This document shows positions 46,400 through 64,000 of a stretch of DNA of 64,000 bases, in pieces. The translations under genes and the position numbers were made by a program. This stretch comes from Liolophura sinensis (taxonomy: Eukaryota > Mollusca > Polyplacophora > Chitonida > Chitonidae), in contig NC_088306.1 in assembly GCF_032854445.1 (NCBI RefSeq), positions 21,545,764 to 21,609,763 on the forward strand, written 5' to 3'. Below the pieces are notes generated by a model. The model had not been told where the DNA came from. It did no database searches and worked only from the letters and a program-made list of their open reading frames with translations. Positions within the stretch are counted from its first letter, which is position 1, and every line of letters begins with the position of its first letter.

Positions 46400-48390
46400 A
46401 GCACACACATTAATCCATGTGAATGTTCACAGTGTCCCTGGACATACAAAAGGTGTGAGAAGCTTAACAATAATGCTGGAAATCAGTGACAGATGTGTTG
46501 AGCAAACACCATCTGGTTGTTTTCTGTATAACAGCCGGCTGAATACAAAGGTAAGAGTAAGAGGAGTAAGTTGTACATATCCCCAGCCCTATCAACGGTG
46601 CCAAAAAAAGCCCTACTGAGCACATCAGGAATCATTTCCTCCTATAAAATCTTAGATCAGCTACATTCAAAAAAAAATTAATCAGTTAATATTAACAGAA
46701 AGTCGGTTGTCTGAGTGATGCTAGAATGTTTTCTGTTATTATAACACAATATTCTGTCATATTCAACGTAATATTCTGTTAGTCTAACAGAATCTTTATG
46801 TTTAATTAATAGAAATGTGTGTTGCTCTTAACAGAATAATCTGCTGCAATAGCACTATACCTTCAAGACAACAGACATTCTGTTAAATTTTACAGATTAT
46901 TACACAGATTCCGTGCTAACATTTTGTTGATGGATATGCCATAAAAGGCGTATCTGTACTTGCTGACGATGTTTGTCAAAGCTATGCCTAAAGCCCAAGC
47001 TATGCCTAGTCTAAGCTGAATTTTAGGTGTGCCACATTTATTCAAGCGTGACCAAGGCTGCAGAGTTTAACCCAGAGAACCCTATCTCCACTCTCAGCCA
47101 ATCAGCATCAATTCTGTATCCCTTTAACCACATATAATTATTCACTGTCAAAGCTATAGAGGGAAATTCTAGTACACTTTCATCAGGGTCACTAATGTTA
47201 CAGTAAATGACCAACAATTTTTCTCCCGAAACTGCATTTTCACAGGCAAATAAATCATATAAAACATTAGAGGATTTCTCCGATATTTGAAAACCATTTG
47301 ATTCTGTCTGTCTTCACTCATTCCAGCTGCTCTAGTAGCCTACTATCTAGGGAAGCACTTTTTAACTCAAAATTACCAAAAAAAAGTAGTACCAGCAGTC
47401 AGGTTTTCACCGTTTGCCTTCAACCAACTTTTGAAAACTGGATACAAATGGAGGTGAACAGGCCAAAGAATGCCTGACTGGGTGAGCAGCTTTTAAACTC
47501 CAGCAAAACACCATTCTGTCTCATTAACTGTTAGCGTGGGCAATTTGGGATTTCAATACATTGGTAAAATTCGTCACAAAAAAAAAAAATAAAATAAACA
47601 CAATACAGAGGATATTAAAGTCATAGCACTTATACACATAATATTTACAGCAGAAATAAATACTTCTACAATGGATATCACATTGACAGTCAACACTTCA
47701 GAGAATTGCACATCACATCAGGGGAAGACAACTGTGTCAACGATCACTCATCACATGATCACAAATCAAGCTTATGAATTGATGGCCTGACTTAACATTG
47801 CAAATCTGCAATCTGGCAATCTTACGGTGACAACGCTGTTAATGTGTGTTATGAAGTATTTGTTTGTGTTTTGGGTTTTATGTCACACACAAGAAACATG
47901 ATGTATTTCGATGATTAAAATGGAATCATTTTGTTGCATATTAGGTCTTAATTGAAAGTTTCCAATTTATATGTAAAAACACTTCAAAGTTGAGGGTGTA
48001 GTTCAGCACTAGTTGTTACGGTAACAGTGATTTTGGAACTTTCCGAATTTGTCTGTTGTCACATCAATGTAACCGAAATGAATAATTTCATTAAAATTGT
48101 ACGGCTAAAAACGCCAATTTCTAAAGTACATGTATATGATAATTTTATCCATGTTATTCCACGCAGAAAAGTAAGGGAGCAAACTAATGAATGAGCCTGG
48201 TTTACACAATAAAGATAGCTGTCTTGAAACTGTATGATTGGCTTTCATTTTTAATCAATGTTTGTGGACATGGTGGATGGATTTGATCTTCGTGTAAAAA
48301 AAAAAAAAAAAAAAAAAAGGAAAAGGTGGAAAAATGATACTTCAAATATTTTCACCCCACTTTTCAGCTGTAGTCTTCAACAGTCAGTCA
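46400..48390. other. Stretch downstream of ATG16L1 with no gene
   Basis: A sequence at 47033-47135 shares two blocks with 25100-25265 (GGTCACGCTT with its flank, inverted; ATTCTGTATCCCTTTAAC, direct). Runs of A at 47578-47590 and 48296-48317. Nothing else recognised. Confidence 0.45.
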
Positions 48391-48396
48391 GTCACA

Positions 48397-48545
48397 TGAT
48401 TGATTGATGTTCACGTCGTACTCAAGAATATTCCATTTATACGACGTTGGCCAGCATTATGGTGGGAGAAAACCGTTTTGAGCCCGGGGGAAACCCATGA
48501 CCATCCGCAGGTTGCTAAAAGACCGTCCCACGTACGGCCGTAGTC
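48397..48545 (-). mobile_element. SINE family 1, head missing
   Basis: GTCGTACTCAAGAATATTCC to CCCACGTACGGCCG; 100 bp from the ATG16L1 stop. Confidence 0.8.
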
Positions 48546-48646
48546 AGACACATGAAAAAGGTGGGATGCAAAATTGTCTTGATATTGCATGGCATCTCAT
48601 TATTCATTCATGACATATCAGAAACTGGCCTCCTAGTGATGCCTTG

Positions 48647-63909
<15,263 letters not shown>

Positions 63910-64000
63910 CTTTCAAATAATAAAAAAAAAAAAGTTTTTAAAAAGTCTTATAAAATGGCTTATTTTTGTTTTACTTTACAAAGAGCATATCTCCCTTTTC

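Larger units (their letters stand above)
43345..48646 (-). other. Region downstream of ATG16L1 stop (possible long 3' UTR, else intergenic)
   Basis: No coding exon recognised. AATAAA motifs on the minus strand at about 46325-46330 and 43365-43370 are candidate polyadenylation signals. The stretch holds SINE fragments, a ~55-bp array, a ~30-bp array and a 224-bp MITE. The transcript end cannot be set from sequence alone. Confidence 0.3.

Overview
This is a eukaryotic nuclear DNA window, most likely from a mollusc or another lophotrochozoan. It has split genes with short exons and long AT-rich introns. It also carries many copies of a tRNA-derived SINE whose tail (GAGTACGGCGTAAAACACCA followed by an AAAT-rich end) I associate with molluscan genomes, and a second tRNA-derived SINE ending in a CACT repeat. 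The species cannot be fixed from sequence alone.

Three conserved protein-coding genes were reconstructed exon by exon, with canonical splice sites and intron phases that agree throughout. (1) Minus strand, 356-22780: the N-terminal part (395 codons, nine coding exons) of a SHIP/INPPL1-type SH2-containing inositol 5-phosphatase. It has the SH2 domain and the linker up to the region before the phosphatase; the catalytic domain lies beyond the left edge. (2) Plus strand, 28274-40881: a complete 12-exon mitochondrial short-chain acyl-CoA dehydrogenase (ACADS, 412 aa, the same length as the human protein as I recall it). (3) Minus strand, 48647-63909: twelve exons of ATG16L1 (end of the coiled coil, linker, complete seven-blade WD40 propeller and stop); the N-terminal ATG5-binding exons lie beyond the right edge. 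Genes 1 and 2 diverge from a CpG-retaining region near 26.0-28.3 kb; genes 2 and 3 converge on 41.4-48.6 kb.

Mobile DNA fills the introns. A defective ZBED-type hAT element (1520-6035) has a 95-bp minisatellite inside its transposase. A defective Ty3/gypsy element (58725-63762, inside ATG16L1, opposite strand) has integrase before RNase H, the copia-like order reported for Gmr1-type elements. It has lost its reverse transcriptase core and carries a proline-tRNA-like primer site. There are also a 224-bp Tc1/mariner-like MITE with TA duplications, a second MITE family with three copies, several GGGCC-ended inverted-repeat elements and an unclassified dispersed family.

The most unusual signal is that tandem arrays have grown out of exon-intron junctions. 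In ACADS the 3' splice site plus the first part of the last exon is present ten times (39950-40790). In ATG16L1 the end of a WD40 exon plus its 5' splice site is present about 18 times (51990-52760). A third array, in the hAT element, is seeded by transposase coding sequence. The 36-bp array of the ACADS intron (37139-38980) lies just downstream of exon 11 and its unit resembles that exon's donor. Such arrays could supply many decoy or alternative splice sites in two metabolic/autophagy genes.
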